Below are positions 43,836 through 54,087 of a stretch of DNA of 64,000 nt, piece by piece. The notes beneath the pieces were generated by a model. The model did not search any database and was not told where the DNA came from. It saw only the letters and a program-made list of their open reading frames with translations. The position numbers were made by a program, and so were the translations under genes. Origin of the DNA: Bolinopsis microptera (Eukaryota; Ctenophora; Tentaculata; Lobata; Bolinopsidae); the NCBI RefSeq assembly GCF_026151205.1, contig NC_087083.1:432001-496000 (forward strand), in the 5' to 3' direction. Position 1 is the first letter of the stretch. The number at the start of each line of letters is the position of its first letter.

Positions 43836-44176
43836 GCTAAGCTAGGGATGAAATATCAAAATAGGCACACATTTTAAGTATATTTACTTTTTTATTAAAA
43901 GCACATTCAATTTAATACATATAAAAAATTACTCAACTTGCTTGATTCTGCACTAGTTTGATCTTACACCCGAAATTGAACCGGAGAATCGACTTAAAAT
44001 ATACTAAAATTTTCAGAAATATGTTAAGATTTCCCTGATATAAATGATTTAACACAAATTTGTATTATTGATATTCTTATACTAGTTTGTAAAATAATAT
44101 GTACATTATTAATGATAATATGATAACATATTAATTGTTTCATTTTTATCAAGTTGTAAGTGAGTGGTAAAACGTC

Positions 44177-44231
44177 ATGACGATAACGATCATCATTTTC
44201 ACGACCCTACTGTGGTCATCAGTCAAAGCTG
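44177..44231 (+). CDS. First coding exon of a surface-protein gene copy: signal peptide
   Basis: ATG at 44177 encodes MTITIIIFTTLLWSSVKA, a short polar start, hydrophobic core and small residues at the end: a typical signal peptide. One extra G precedes the donor GTAACA, giving a phase-1 boundary. The exon at 48908 supplies GT, making GGT (Gly) and continuing NWGPVVRDVEIEWD. The corrupted counterpart is at about 19993-20046, upstream of the exons at 25942 and 30632. Confidence 0.6.
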
Positions 44232-44275
44232 GTAACATTTTATTATTTATATTGTAAAATTTTTACTAGTCAGTG

Positions 44276-45030
44276 GTGATTACCACACACAGCTCACCGC
44301 CATCATCGAAGCTTGCAAATATCTCTCAACTTATAACAACACACACATCATCATATGGTCTGACAGTCTCTCATCCATACAAGCTATATCCTCGATCTTA
44401 ACGAGGAGTGGAACTACTAGAGACTGTTATGACATCCTCAATACACTCGGATCCACTAACACCTTAGAGATCAAATGGATAGCTGCACATATCGGATTGT
44501 GGGGTAATGAAAAAGCAGATGAGCTGGCCAAGATTGGTAGAACCAGTGAATCCACTTTGAACTGCCCAATTCCACAATCTTACATCAAACGCCTGATCGA
44601 CGACAAAGTCACTAGACTAAATCAGGAAACCTGGTTAACTGATGGACCCAGACACACCAAACTGACACTCGGTCACAAAAACATCAACATCATCAAAAAT
44701 CTTAACACTACACTCAGCAACAACAGACAAAATTACAGAACTGCAGTGCACCTCATCACAGGACATTGTGGCTTAAACAAACACCTCCATACCATCCGCA
44801 AATCAAGCACCAGCGCTTGTCCGATGTGCGGCGACGGAGAGGAAACTATCTCACTCTTTCTAGGACAGTGTCCGGCTATTGCCCAAATAAGAGGTCAATA
44901 TTTCCAGGACTATTACCTCTCCGTTAATGACATATTCGACAACCAACACATCTCCACTATTGTCAACTTCACAAACCACACAAAACGCTTAATTGTGCCA
45001 GAGGAGCTGGACCAGACTGGTGTAACATAG
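44276..45030 (+). pseudogene. LINE RNase H domain and C-terminus, 5'-truncated
   Basis: An open frame of about 250 codons with no plausible start. QLTAIIEACKYL (catalytic Glu), IIIWSDSLSSIQA (Asp) and IAAHIGLWGNEKADELA (Asp) form the RNase H core. A CPMCGDGEETISLFLGQCP cysteine motif and a C-terminal region follow, ending in TAA or TAG near 45030. RNase H removes RNA from the RNA-DNA hybrid in I/Jockey-type LINEs. It lies in the intron after the signal-peptide exon. Confidence 0.8.
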
Positions 45031-45759
45031 CGACTACTTACACATCGTCTTAGCTCACCTTTCCCTTCCACGCCCAGCTGCCACTTAAGCGTACATACAC
45101 GACACATCTTACAACACTTACCATCATCCTACATCACATACTAGGACTGTCATGCCCAAGAGGTAGGCAAAGCATCCACATGCTATCCTCTTGTGGGCCA
45201 CCCAGTCCCAGCCTCTCTATAAAAAAAGAAAGATAAACACCCTCGATTAATTTGTAACCTTCTACGATGTTCACAGCTGAAGATATTTGACAAACAAGAA
45301 AGATGGTAAAAAGTGGCAAAAGTAGCAAAAAGTGGCCTTAAGACATGTGGAAAATTTTGGAAAAGTTAATCAGTCTAATTTTATCTAAAACTTTTCAAAC
45401 AATACATAATCATACAGAATTGAATGCTTCTAAATAAACCCAGTTATAAAAGGAAAAAACCGATATAGCCCTAATTTTCACTATCCCAGAATATCGAAAC
45501 CCAAATTATGTATTGAGAGAGGGGTAACCAAAACACGGTAGTGTGCAGTAAATACCACACCCGCAATAACATTGGGCCCTAGCAACAATTAATTAATCAA
45601 TGAATCAAAACATATAATATTGTACTTATAGAAAATCTCTTGGTGGCAAGAGATTATTTATAATCTCAGGGAATAGTGATCGTGAAGGCAGTGAAGCCAA
45701 TAACCTCTCCTATTCCAATGACCATAGTGCGTGATGAAGAATCACATCCTTAACTTAAG

Positions 45760-47262
45760 TATGGTGGAAGTGCTCTTGTTGGCCAACTAGAGCTACTGTT
45801 TAAAAAGGTATGGGAGGAAGAGGTGATCCCTGAGGATTGGCTTAAAGGTGTTATAGTGGTTATCGGAAAGAAGGGAGACACCTCATACTGCTGCAATAAT
45901 AGGGGTATAACTCTTAGGGCAACGTCTTCTAAGGTTCTTCAAATGGTTCTTCTTAAGAGGCTGGATGTTGGAATGGAGTGTCTTCTTAGGGAAAATCAGT
46001 GTGGGTTCAGACGGAACCGCTCATGTATTGATCAGATTTATTCCATCCGCACCATTATTCACAACTGCATTGAGTTTAACATTCCACTTTATGTTAATTT
46101 CATTGATTTTAAGGCAGCGTTTGATTCCATCAGAAGAGAGTTTATTTGGTCAAGCATGAGACACTATGGACTTCCTGAGAAATATGTTAGAATCTTTCAG
46201 GCATTCTTCAACGGAACCATGAGTGCTGTCAGGGTTAATGGTGAAATGTCTGATTGGTTCTCTGTTAATTCGGGCACTGGACAGGGTGATATCCAGGGCC
46301 CCCCTGTATTTAATTTTTGTCTGAACTTTGGAATCTTTTTGGCCGAGGTTCACAAGGCAATCAGTCATGGTGCTGTACTGCAAAAGGAACTAAAGGGTGC
46401 AGATGAAAAAGTTATCATGGACAGTGACTACGCTGATGATCTGGCAGTGATGGACAATACTGAAGAAGGGCTGCAAGAGTCCACTGATCTTATAGCTTAT
46501 TACACCTCTTATGCTGGGTTGAAGATCAACGCTAAAAAGACACAATGCATGGCGATCAGCAAGTGTGCGTCCCAGCGACCTTACACCGAAAGAGACAGTA
46601 TAAAGCTAACAGTGGAGGGAGAACCTGTTGAACAGGTCAGCAACTTTGTTTATCTTGGTGCCAACATCAGTGGGGATGGTACCATTGACCGAGATCTTGA
46701 CATCAGGATCCAGCGTGCTAATGGTGCGTTCCATCAGCTTTGGAAGATATGGAACAGTCGAACTATAAGAACGCCCACCAAGATCCGTATCTACAAGGCT
46801 GCTGTTATTACTATTCTGTTATATGGAGCCGAAGTGTGGAACACAACAAAGAAGCAGATGAAACGGTTTGAGGTCTTCCATCTGACCTCCCTGAGAAGAA
46901 TCTTGAAGATAAAGTGGTTCTTCCATGTCTCCAATGAAGAAGTTCTCAGGCGTGCTGGAATTAAGTCTATCGAAACTTTCATCGGTGCGGCTAGACTAAG
47001 GTGGTACGGACATGTTGTCAGAATGCCAGAGACGCGGTTTCCCAATTTCTTACTGGATTGGAAACCAAACTATGGAAAGAGACTGAGAGGACGACCCCGC
47101 AAAGGCTGGATGGCCTGTGTACTCGAGGATGCGGCTGAATTTACAGGTGTCGATAACATCAGCAGAGATGCAGTAAAACAGTTGGCTCTAAAGCGAGTGG
47201 AATGGAGGAACATGTTACGCCGTAGAAGAGATGTGTGTGATGCAGGCCACTCCAACGACTAG
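45760..47262 (+). CDS. RTE-like LINE reverse transcriptase, 5'-truncated but open
   Basis: From the first Met at 45823 the ORF is 479 residues, and sequence from about 45760 (GQLELLFKKVWEEEVIP) belongs to the same frame region. RT blocks: CGFRRNRSCIDQI, VNFIDFKAAFDSIRREFI, GTGQGDIQGPPVFNF and SDYADDLAVMDNT, with an intact catalytic YADD. The C-terminus (RWYGHVVRMPETRFPNF, RGRPRKGWM) is typical of RTE-related LINEs. The endonuclease part is missing, so it cannot move by itself. Confidence 0.85.
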   Translation, partial: YGGSALVGQLELLFKKVWEEEVIPEDWLKGVIVVIGKKGDTSYCCNNRGITLRATSSKVLQMVLLKRLDVGMECLLRENQCGFRRNRSCIDQIYSIRTIIHNCIEFNIPLYVNFIDFKAAFDSIRREFIWSSMRHYGLPEKYVRIFQAFFNGTMSAVRVNGEMSDWFSVNSGTGQGDIQGPPVFNFCLNFGIFLAEVHKAISHGAVLQKELKGADEKVIMDSDYADDLAVMDNTEEGLQESTDLIAYYTSYAGLKINAKKTQCMAISKCASQRPYTERDSIKLTVEGEPVEQVSNFVYLGANISGDGTIDRDLDIRIQRANGAFHQLWKIWNSRTIRTPTKIRIYKAAVITILLYGAEVWNTTKKQMKRFEVFHLTSLRRILKIKWFFHVSNEEVLRRAGIKSIETFIGAARLRWYGHVVRMPETRFPNFLLDWKPNYGKRLRGRPRKGWMACVLEDAAEFTGVDNISRDAVKQLALKRVEWRNMLRRRRDVCDAGHSND

Positions 47263-47314
47263 GAGGAGACCTCTTCATGTAGCATGTATGTAACTTATAG
47301 AAAATATAAAACTC

Positions 47315-48292
47315 TCAAGGCTCCTTCTCCGAGCTAATGACTCTAAAGTTCCTGATTACGTGAACTTTGTCCGGCTCTGCTGTCCTTTTATTGAGTAGCT
47401 GGACGACAACTTTCTTGTAGGCTATTCTGTCTGCAGCTGATCTATCAGGAGTTATGTAAACAGAAGTAAACCCGTCTACATGTCTTAATAAATTAGTCTT
47501 GTTCAAGATGGTACGAGCTTGATCTGAGCTTGACAAAGTGAATTTAACTGGTCTGACTCGTTCACTTGTGTCCTTTCCAACTCTATTACATCTCAAAATT
47601 TTTGGTTTTTCGTTGAGATGGTCCAACAAAATACCAGATACCTTAGCATCCAAGTTCTCCTCAGTCTCTGGGATCCCAAATATAATCAGACTTTTACTTC
47701 GATCTTCTTCTAGGGCAACCCTTTTCACTGCAGCTTGGATTTTCTTCGGTGCAAAGGCGTTTTTGCACGTGTTTTTCAACAGAGACGAAAAGGTCTTAAT
47801 CTCTTTCTGAGCTGCACTTTTCACAGTTCCAATCTCGTCATCCTTCTTCAAAGCTAACTTCTCCTGCAGATCACTGATTTTTGTCATATCTTCTTCTTGC
47901 TTAGAGAGTAACTTCTCTTGCAGTTCTATGATCTTATTCGCATCTACTATTTTTTCTTTCCTGAACACCCTGTTGTCGGTAGCTGTTTCTGTGGCAGATT
48001 GTAACAATGGACCACAATAATCGTTCAGCAAACAGCACACTGTCTCTAGCCATTCTGATAACCTCTCTCTAGGCACACTTCTCTGGTTCAGTTTGTCAAA
48101 TTGCACATCATCGTTGTGTTCGGCACCGATTTTACTTCTAATCTCCTTGAAAATACTGTTAGTTGCCATGTGTATCTGATTCACATACTCCGTAAGGAAC
48201 TGGCCATTCATAACCATAGCATCATCTAGCATATCCAAGTGTTCATTCTGTAGCGGCAAAGGCATCGTACACGTTGTACAGAAAATGTACAA
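47315..48292 (-). CDS. LINE ORF1-like protein (coiled coil plus RRM-like domain), intact
   Basis: 325 residues with no stop. Residues from about 120 to 165 have heptad-like EKL/LQEKL spacing (coiled coil). The second half (KSLIIFGIPETEENLDAK, LRCNRVGKDTSERVRPVKF, DGFTSVYITPDRSAADRIAY) resembles the L1-type ORF1 RNA-binding domain. The likely true start is the internal Met of MPLPLQNEHLDML. It stands opposite to the neighbouring RT, so the two are not one element. Confidence 0.7.
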   Translation of the reverse strand: MYIFCTTCTMPLPLQNEHLDMLDDAMVMNGQFLTEYVNQIHMATNSIFKEIRSKIGAEHNDDVQFDKLNQRSVPRERLSEWLETVCCLLNDYCGPLLQSATETATDNRVFRKEKIVDANKIIELQEKLLSKQEEDMTKISDLQEKLALKKDDEIGTVKSAAQKEIKTFSSLLKNTCKNAFAPKKIQAAVKRVALEEDRSKSLIIFGIPETEENLDAKVSGILLDHLNEKPKILRCNRVGKDTSERVRPVKFTLSSSDQARTILNKTNLLRHVDGFTSVYITPDRSAADRIAYKKVVVQLLNKRTAEPDKVHVIRNFRVISSEKEP

Positions 48293-48396
48293 ACAATGTA
48301 TACAAATCTACAAAGCCAGAGAGATAATTCAACGCGCACACAAAACTGCTGATAAGAGAGCTACAATTTAGCAACGAATGTAAAAGTGTAATAACG

Positions 48397-48907
48397 TCAT
48401 AAATCCTTTGAAACTTCTTGTGTCGGTAGATCGATTTTTCCAGACGATCTGTAGCTGTACTATAGTACTATCTTTGCACTCTGCACTGCCAATGTCCATA
48501 TCACGCAAAATATAGACCTTATAAGGTAATCGTGACGTCACCTTTTCCATGACAGTTGGCACGAGTACTGAGTACACTGTGCCTGCAGTCACGTGAGGCA
48601 CGGATTTTTAGCTAGGCGGGGCTTTTGAAAAGCCGTGCGCGACGTGCCTAATGAGTTGTCACGTATCGTTGGCACGCGCTATAAACACAATATGTACCTA
48701 TGGTCATTACATCTGACCGCACCATGACAACAGTCATGCCTCATGGTGACAACAGTCATAGTATGGTCGGGCCCTTAAATTCTGAGAATAAACTATGGGC
48801 GACATTCTTACAATTCCTTTACAATTTTGCTAGAACACCTCTTCTTTAAATTCATGATATTCATTAATCGTTGCTCAGTAGTCATGAGTTAAACATACAA
48901 TTAACAG
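48397..48907 (+). other. Intron end before the extracellular exon
   Basis: Matches the degraded 21215-21727. Contains TCACGTGAGGCACG and a short ATGACAACAGTCATG palindromic repeat near 48725. No ORF of its own. Confidence 0.45.
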
Positions 48908-49112
48908 GTAATTGGGGACCAGTCGTACGTGACGTGGAAATAGAGTGGGATCTTGAGTCGACACCTTTAGAAATTAGCACTAATAGTGAGCTGGGGAGCG
49001 GCGATAAGGTGAGAGTGTACTTCCACTCAGCTGACGGAGGGATTGTAGGATCACTCTGGCTCAACTTCCTCTCTACTGTACAATACAGCCTCGGCTGGTG
49101 TCTTTCCCCAAT
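48908..49112 (+). CDS. Second exon of the surface-protein gene copy: extracellular domain (truncated)
   Basis: After the acceptor ACAATTAACAG the phase-1 frame reads NWGPVVRDVEIEWDLEST, SGDKVRVYFHSADGGIVG and SLWLNFLSTVQYSLGWC. Alternating hydrophobics and a closing Cys suggest a beta-rich extracellular module, but I cannot name the family. The exon is cut after GGCTGGTG by repeat R1 (TTTAATCTATT), whereas the degraded copy at 21935 continues. This copy is therefore broken. Confidence 0.55.
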
Positions 49113-49215
49113 GGCTTTAATCTATTTTATTCTACGTTTTAGTAGAAACAAATTATTACTCTTATAACAAAACATAATAGAGTTTTGCTTATCCAATTGT
49201 TTTATGTTTGCATAT
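49113..49215. repeat. Repeat R1, left piece
   Basis: Matches 8970-9085. Ends at CATAT (49211-49215), the target site of LINE-3; R1 resumes at 56120. Confidence 0.85.
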
Positions 49216-49348
49216 ACTTTCAACACTACTATATAACAAATAATTTGAGGTATCGAATTATTACAAAGCAGTTGTTTAGTTTTTTTAAGAACTGACAATT
49301 TGTCATTTTGTCTTTCGGTCCTTGATCTTTGTAGCAGGGTGTTTAACA

Positions 49349-50396
49349 TGGAAAAGATGGAGTTGGACCTGAAAATGATGGAGGAACAATTGGAAAAGAT
49401 AAACTGCACTTCACTGAAGTGTTAAAGGTAAGAAAGATGATAAAGATAATAAGATTAAGATAACTATTGAATCCGCGGCTAGTGGGGACCTTTTAGGTTC
49501 ATTTTCCAAACCAGACATGCTTGTCGTTATCCAGGATATTTACACTTTCTCTAAAAATGCTCTTCAACTAACAAAAACTGTTCTAGGAACAAAACAAGCC
49601 ACAACTTCTACCAAACAGGAATCTCCAGATTTCAAAGAAATTATAAAGACACAGCTCAAAGAGGTACTAGCAGAAGTACTCCCTACAATACTACCCGATT
49701 TATTGACTTCAGTGGTGGCAACACTACCCAAAGAAAAGAAGACTCAAGAAGAAATGAAGCTCGCAGAAAAACACATTCTCACAGTGGAGAAAAAGACTGG
49801 GAGTTCTGAAGAACCCATTACAAAGGAGGATGAAAAGGAAATGAAAGGTTCCCTTAAAGTCAACCCAGTGAAGAACTATACAGTGTCCGGAAATACTGCA
49901 ACTTTCAAGTTTGTGACCAGGGATCAACTTCAGAAAGCTGAGACAGTATTTAAATCTCAAGATAAATACAAAGTATCATCAAAATCTGAACCAGGAAAGA
50001 AGTTGGACCCCAAATTGTCTATTCGGAATATTCCCTCTGACATCACAAACAAGGAGACATTGCTAGAGAAACTTTTGGAAAAGAATGAAATACTGAAGTC
50101 CTCTTCTGGAAAAGACGATGCAGTAAAAGTGGTTTTCTTTGATGAGATTGAGAAATCGGCTGTCATCCGTGTCACTGCAGCAATGCGTGAGTTAATCAGA
50201 CAAAACAGAGACTATATACACATTGACCTCAGGGAACACCATGTCACAGACCGAATTCATGTCATTCAATGTTATCATTGCCAGGAATTTGGTCACATGG
50301 CCAATTCCATGTACTGTAAAGCCAAAGATAAAGACCCAACATGTTTCTTCTGTGCAGGAAGCCACAAGTCGAAAGATTGTAATAACAAGAGTGAAA
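49349..50396 (+). pseudogene. LINE-3 ORF1 (gag-like, zinc knuckles), part 1
   Basis: Starts as MEKMELDLKMMEEQLEK at 49349. A frame change near 49405-49425 precedes the main frame, whose first Met is at 49517. A basic and polar region is followed by LSIRNIPSDITNKETLLEKL (RRM-like) and two knuckles, CYHCQEFGHMANSMYC and CFFCAGSHKSKDC. ORF1 proteins bind element RNA. The frame runs into the insertion at 50397 and continues in the same phase at 51830. Confidence 0.75.
50385..50396. repeat. 12-bp target-site duplication, left
   Basis: ACAAGAGTGAAA, repeated exactly at 51818-51829. Confidence 0.8.
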
Positions 50397-51817
50397 GTAG
50401 TAGTAGTAGTAAATCTTTCAAAGTACGAAATATCTCTTTAAAAGAGCATCCTAGGCACCTTATAGATATCAAAACGCATAAAAAAGAAAACAAAAACATC
50501 AACCATCTTCTAACTTCTTCCACTCCTCCCTATCTAAAGCTAAAAATCTAAGGTCTTCGAAATCAGTCAAATTCTTAAGTCTAATATCAAGATTTCTACT
50601 AGTCAAGTCTTTTCTAATAACATCTAATAAGTTTAAACATGGTCTACCCCGTCTCCCTTCCATAAAAATATCAGAATTTATAGCAAATAACATAGAGGTG
50701 TATGCTGGTGAGTCTTCCTGTCCTCTTAAGATATGTCCTAACATTCTCCATCGAAACTTAGAGACTCTCACAGACAAGGGAGTGCCATAACAACGAGCAT
50801 AGAGTGCCTCATTAGAAATAACCCCAGTAGGCCATCTGATGTTGAGGATTCTTCGGAGGTGTTTGCGATGAGCAATATCAAGTTCATTCAACGAAGCTAG
50901 TGGTGCAGCCCAGGAGTTGCAGTTGTAGAGTAGAATAGAGACTACTTGTGCCTCGTAGATTTTGATCTTTCTTTGGACTGAAATCTTGCTCTTCATCCAA
51001 ACTTTCTGAAATTTACTAAAGGCAACATTACCAAGGAATATTCGATTCTTGATATCCTTAACAGTGCACATCAACGATCCTAAAGTTTTGTTAGAGCGCC
51101 ACTCTTCATCACCTCTATACACTTTGCCAACAATCACCTTGCGTTTAACAGTGGGTTTAGGATCTGCTAAATAAAAATGGACAAATTCAGTCTTGGAAGA
51201 ATTGATATGAAGGTCCCACTGCTGGAATATATCTTTAGCGATAGGAAGCATTTCTTTGAGTGGAGCAAGTTCAGTGTTATTAAAGTCAATATCATCAGAG
51301 TATCCTGTTTCGAGTGGCATGAATTCTTCTGAGATAGGAGGATTAGGGATTGGATGATTCACTGGGTAAGGTGTTGATGATACTTGGGAGAGTACAGATC
51401 TGAGGTGAATAAGTGCAGCGGCTTCAACAACAGTAAATAGATTACCTGATAGTGCATCTCCTTGAAATGCTCCAGTTGTGCTTTGGAACTCGATTGATAC
51501 AGTATTATTGACTTTTACTTTCAACACTGTGTTTGATAGTAGGAGCCGTACCATCCTAATTTCATCACTAGTACAGCCAGCATCTTCAAGAACATTGAGT
51601 ACTGTTTCTCTGCTGATGGTGTCAAAGGCACTTGACATGTCTATACTCATTCTGTGGTAGCTCCAATGCTTTCTAAGTACCACTGAGGTTAGCATACGTT
51701 GAGACCAAATTATGTCGCCACAACTTCTGCCTCTCTTGTAAGCACTTTGTGTAGGACCGGTGTACTGATCTAGCTTGCCTTGGATACGTTTTAGGGTAAT
51801 CATTGACAGTAATTTTC
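50397..51817 (-). mobile_element. 5'-truncated LINE nested in LINE-3 ORF1
   Basis: 1421 bp between exact 12-bp duplications. Read on the minus strand it starts inside an RT and ends in a short (ACT)n tail at 50397-50411, as expected for target-primed insertion. Removing it plus one duplication restores the ORF1 frame across the CNNKSE / NNVKKIKC junction. Confidence 0.85.
50499..51803 (-). CDS. Reverse transcriptase of the nested LINE, with a YSDD box
   Basis: An open 434-residue ORF, truncated at its N-terminus. QSAYKRGRSCGDIIWSQRM, MSIDMSSAFDTISRE, TTGAFQGDALSGNLF and ETGYSDDIDFNN match the RT palm order, with YSDD in the place of the usual YADD/FADD. The C-terminus (RKHLRRILNIRWPTGVISNE, FRWRMLGHILRGQ, RRGRP) is of the RTE/R4-like style, but the clade is not certain. 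Lack of stops suggests a recent arrival. Confidence 0.8.
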   Translation of the reverse strand: MITLKRIQGKLDQYTGPTQSAYKRGRSCGDIIWSQRMLTSVVLRKHWSYHRMSIDMSSAFDTISRETVLNVLEDAGCTSDEIRMVRLLLSNTVLKVKVNNTVSIEFQSTTGAFQGDALSGNLFTVVEAAALIHLRSVLSQVSSTPYPVNHPIPNPPISEEFMPLETGYSDDIDFNNTELAPLKEMLPIAKDIFQQWDLHINSSKTEFVHFYLADPKPTVKRKVIVGKVYRGDEEWRSNKTLGSLMCTVKDIKNRIFLGNVAFSKFQKVWMKSKISVQRKIKIYEAQVVSILLYNCNSWAAPLASLNELDIAHRKHLRRILNIRWPTGVISNEALYARCYGTPLSVRVSKFRWRMLGHILRGQEDSPAYTSMLFAINSDIFMEGRRGRPCLNLLDVIRKDLTSRNLDIRLKNLTDFEDLRFLALDREEWKKLEDG

Positions 51818-51829
51818 ACAAGAGTGAAA
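51818..51829. repeat. 12-bp target-site duplication, right
   Basis: Exact repeat of 50385-50396. Confidence 0.8.
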
Positions 51830-52044
51830 ATAATGTAAAAAAGATAAAGTGCTCTAACTGCGCCAAAAGTAGTAAACACTCGGAGAAGAACTCAGCAAAG
51901 ACCCATAAAGCCTCTGATAACCTATGTCCCTCGTATGTAAGAGAACGGACTGGAATAATGAATAGAACAGCAGGATGTGAGAATGCAAAAAACTGGTACA
52001 TACAGAAGACAAAGGAGACCAAACTACGCCTAGGAAGAGTTTAA
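51830..52044 (+). pseudogene. LINE-3 ORF1, part 2
   Basis: NNVKKIKCSNCAKSSKHSE and ASDNLCPSYVRERTGIM complete the cysteine-rich C-terminus of ORF1, ending GRV and TAA at about 52042-52044. ORF2 coding sequence begins at the overlap (LRIGTFNVRSL). Confidence 0.7.
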
Positions 52045-53218
52045 GGATTGGAACGTTCAATGTTAGATCCCTAGTGAACAAAACAGTCGGAGTGTTAGAG
52101 CATCTTCAAGAAGTTGATTGTGACATCTGTTTTGTACAAGAAACCTTCTTTCGTGATAGAAACACAGCTAAGATAAAGGAGATCAAAGACCTTGGTTGGA
52201 ATATACTCTCGGATCCAAGAAAACACAGAGGAGGAGGAGGTATAGCTATGCTATTTCGTGATGTGCTCCAGTTAAAGTGTAATAGTAAGGTCATGAAGTA
52301 CAAATCCTTCCAAGTGATGGAATCACTGCTACAATCTCAACAAGATATTGTGAGACTTGTGAACTTGTATCGGCCTCCTTATACCAAGAAGGCTCGGTAC
52401 ACGGAGTGTGCCTTTTTAGAAGAATTCGAAGACTACCTTAAAGACCTCACAGTCAAACCTGGCTTCCCCATCATTGCTGGAGATTTCAACTTTCACATGG
52501 AAAAGCCTGAAGAACACTACCCAAAGAAGCTCTACCAACTCCTGGAGGAGTATGATCTATACCAACACGTTCCCCTTGAACCAACCCATGACCAAGGTGG
52601 AACCCTAGATCTTGTTGTGACTAACCGATCCTTCAAGGAAAAACTGACTTCATTCGAAATCTGTCCCTCTAGAACCAAATCTGACCACTTCCTTGTCCTC
52701 TTCGATGCAGACATCAAGACAAAGACCAAAGAAGACGCAAAATTCATGAACTACAGAAACTTTAATTTAATTGATACAGAACAGTTTAAAGAAGATATTT
52801 TAATTTCAAAACTGACAAACTTCCCTAAAGACATGTCTCCGAATGATGCCGTTGTCCTTTACAACACCGTGCTCACTCAGTTAATGGATAAACATTGTCC
52901 CTACATAAAAAAGAAGATTACTAAGAAGCCAATGCCTTGGTTAGACCTGGAACTTCGTATTCTCAGGCGAAAGAGAAGAACTGCTGAACGTGCGTGGAGA
53001 AAAGATAAAGTTGATGATATAGACAGTGCAAGATCTGAGTACCTGAGATCGGATTATGTTAAGCTAAGAGATGAGTTTTCCCGACTAGAGTTTGTCAAAA
53101 GATGCGCTCACCACAAAACCTCTCTTAGGTCCTCTTCAGGGGATACTAAAGCGTTGTACAAAAAAGTCAACAGGCTGAAAAGGTTGCAACCATCAGACAA
53201 GCCATTGAGAAGGAAGGA
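52041..53218 (+). pseudogene. LINE-3 ORF2, APE endonuclease part
   Basis: LRIGTFNVRSLVNKT, CFVQETFFRDRN (catalytic Glu), GGGGIAMLFRD, VNLYRPPYTK, IIAGDFNFHM, GGTLDLVVTNRSF and SDHFLVLFD are the ordered motifs of an APE-type LINE endonuclease, which nicks target DNA. The first Met is 52074, but coding similarity starts earlier, so it may be translated from the ORF1 stop region. A frame change near 53175 precedes the hexanucleotide tract. Confidence 0.8.
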
Positions 53219-54087
53219 AAAGACAAAGACAAAAACAAAGACAAAAACAAAGACAAAGACAAAGACAAAGACAAAGACAAAGACAAAGACAAAGACAAAG
53301 ACAAAGACAAAGACAAAGACAAAGACAAAGACAAAGACAAAGACAAAGACAAAGACAAAGACAAAGACAAAGACAAAGACAAAGACAAAGACAAAGACAA
53401 AGACAAAGACAAAGACAAAGACAAAGACAAAGACAAAGACAAAGACAAAGACAAAGACAAAGACAAAGACAAAGACAAAGACAAAGACAAAGACAAAGAC
53501 AAAGACAAAGACAAAGACAAAGACAAAGACAAAGACAAAGACAAAGACAAAGACAAAGACAAAGACAAAGACAAAGACAAAGACAAAGACAAAGACAAAG
53601 ACAAAGACAAAGACAAAGACAAAGACAAAGACAAAGACAAAGACAAAGACAAAAGCAAAGATATAAAAAAAGACAAAGACAAAGATGTAAACAAAGACAA
53701 AGACAAAGATGTAAACAAAGACAAAGACAAAGACAAAGACAAAGATAAAGACAAAGACAAAGACAAAGACAAAGACAAAGATATAGACAAAGACAAAGAC
53801 AAAGACAAAGACAAAGACAAAGACAAAGACAAAGACAAAGACAAAGACAAAGACAAAGACAAAGACAAAGACAAAGACAAAGACAAAGACAAAGACAAAG
53901 ACAAAGACAAAGACAAAGACAAAGACAAAGACAAAGACAAAGACAAAGACAAAGACAAAGACAAAGACAAAGACAAAGACAAAGACAAAGACAAAGACAA
54001 AGACAAAGACAAAGACAAAGACAAAGACAAAGACAAAGACAAAGACAAAGACAAAGACAAAGACAAAGACAAAGACAAAGACAAAGA
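53219..54087. repeat. (AAAGAC)n expansion inside LINE-3 ORF2, about 145 units
   Basis: Near-perfect hexanucleotide tract of about 870 bp with interruptions (AAAGATGTAAAC, GATATA) clustered at 53655-53790. It sits between the endonuclease and the RT. The lysine-threonine and leucine-serine ORFs across it are repeat translations. Confidence 0.95.

Larger units (their letters stand above)
45376..48396. mobile_element. 3.0-kb insertion absent from the left-hand copy
   Basis: At about 21195-21215 the sequence passes from GTTAATCAG directly to GTCATAAA. Here the same two blocks are separated by 3.0 kb (GTTAATCAG ends at about 45374, GTCATAAATCC starts at about 48397). The insert holds an RTE-like LINE on plus and a LINE ORF1 on minus, so it is probably two elements. 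Confidence 0.55.
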
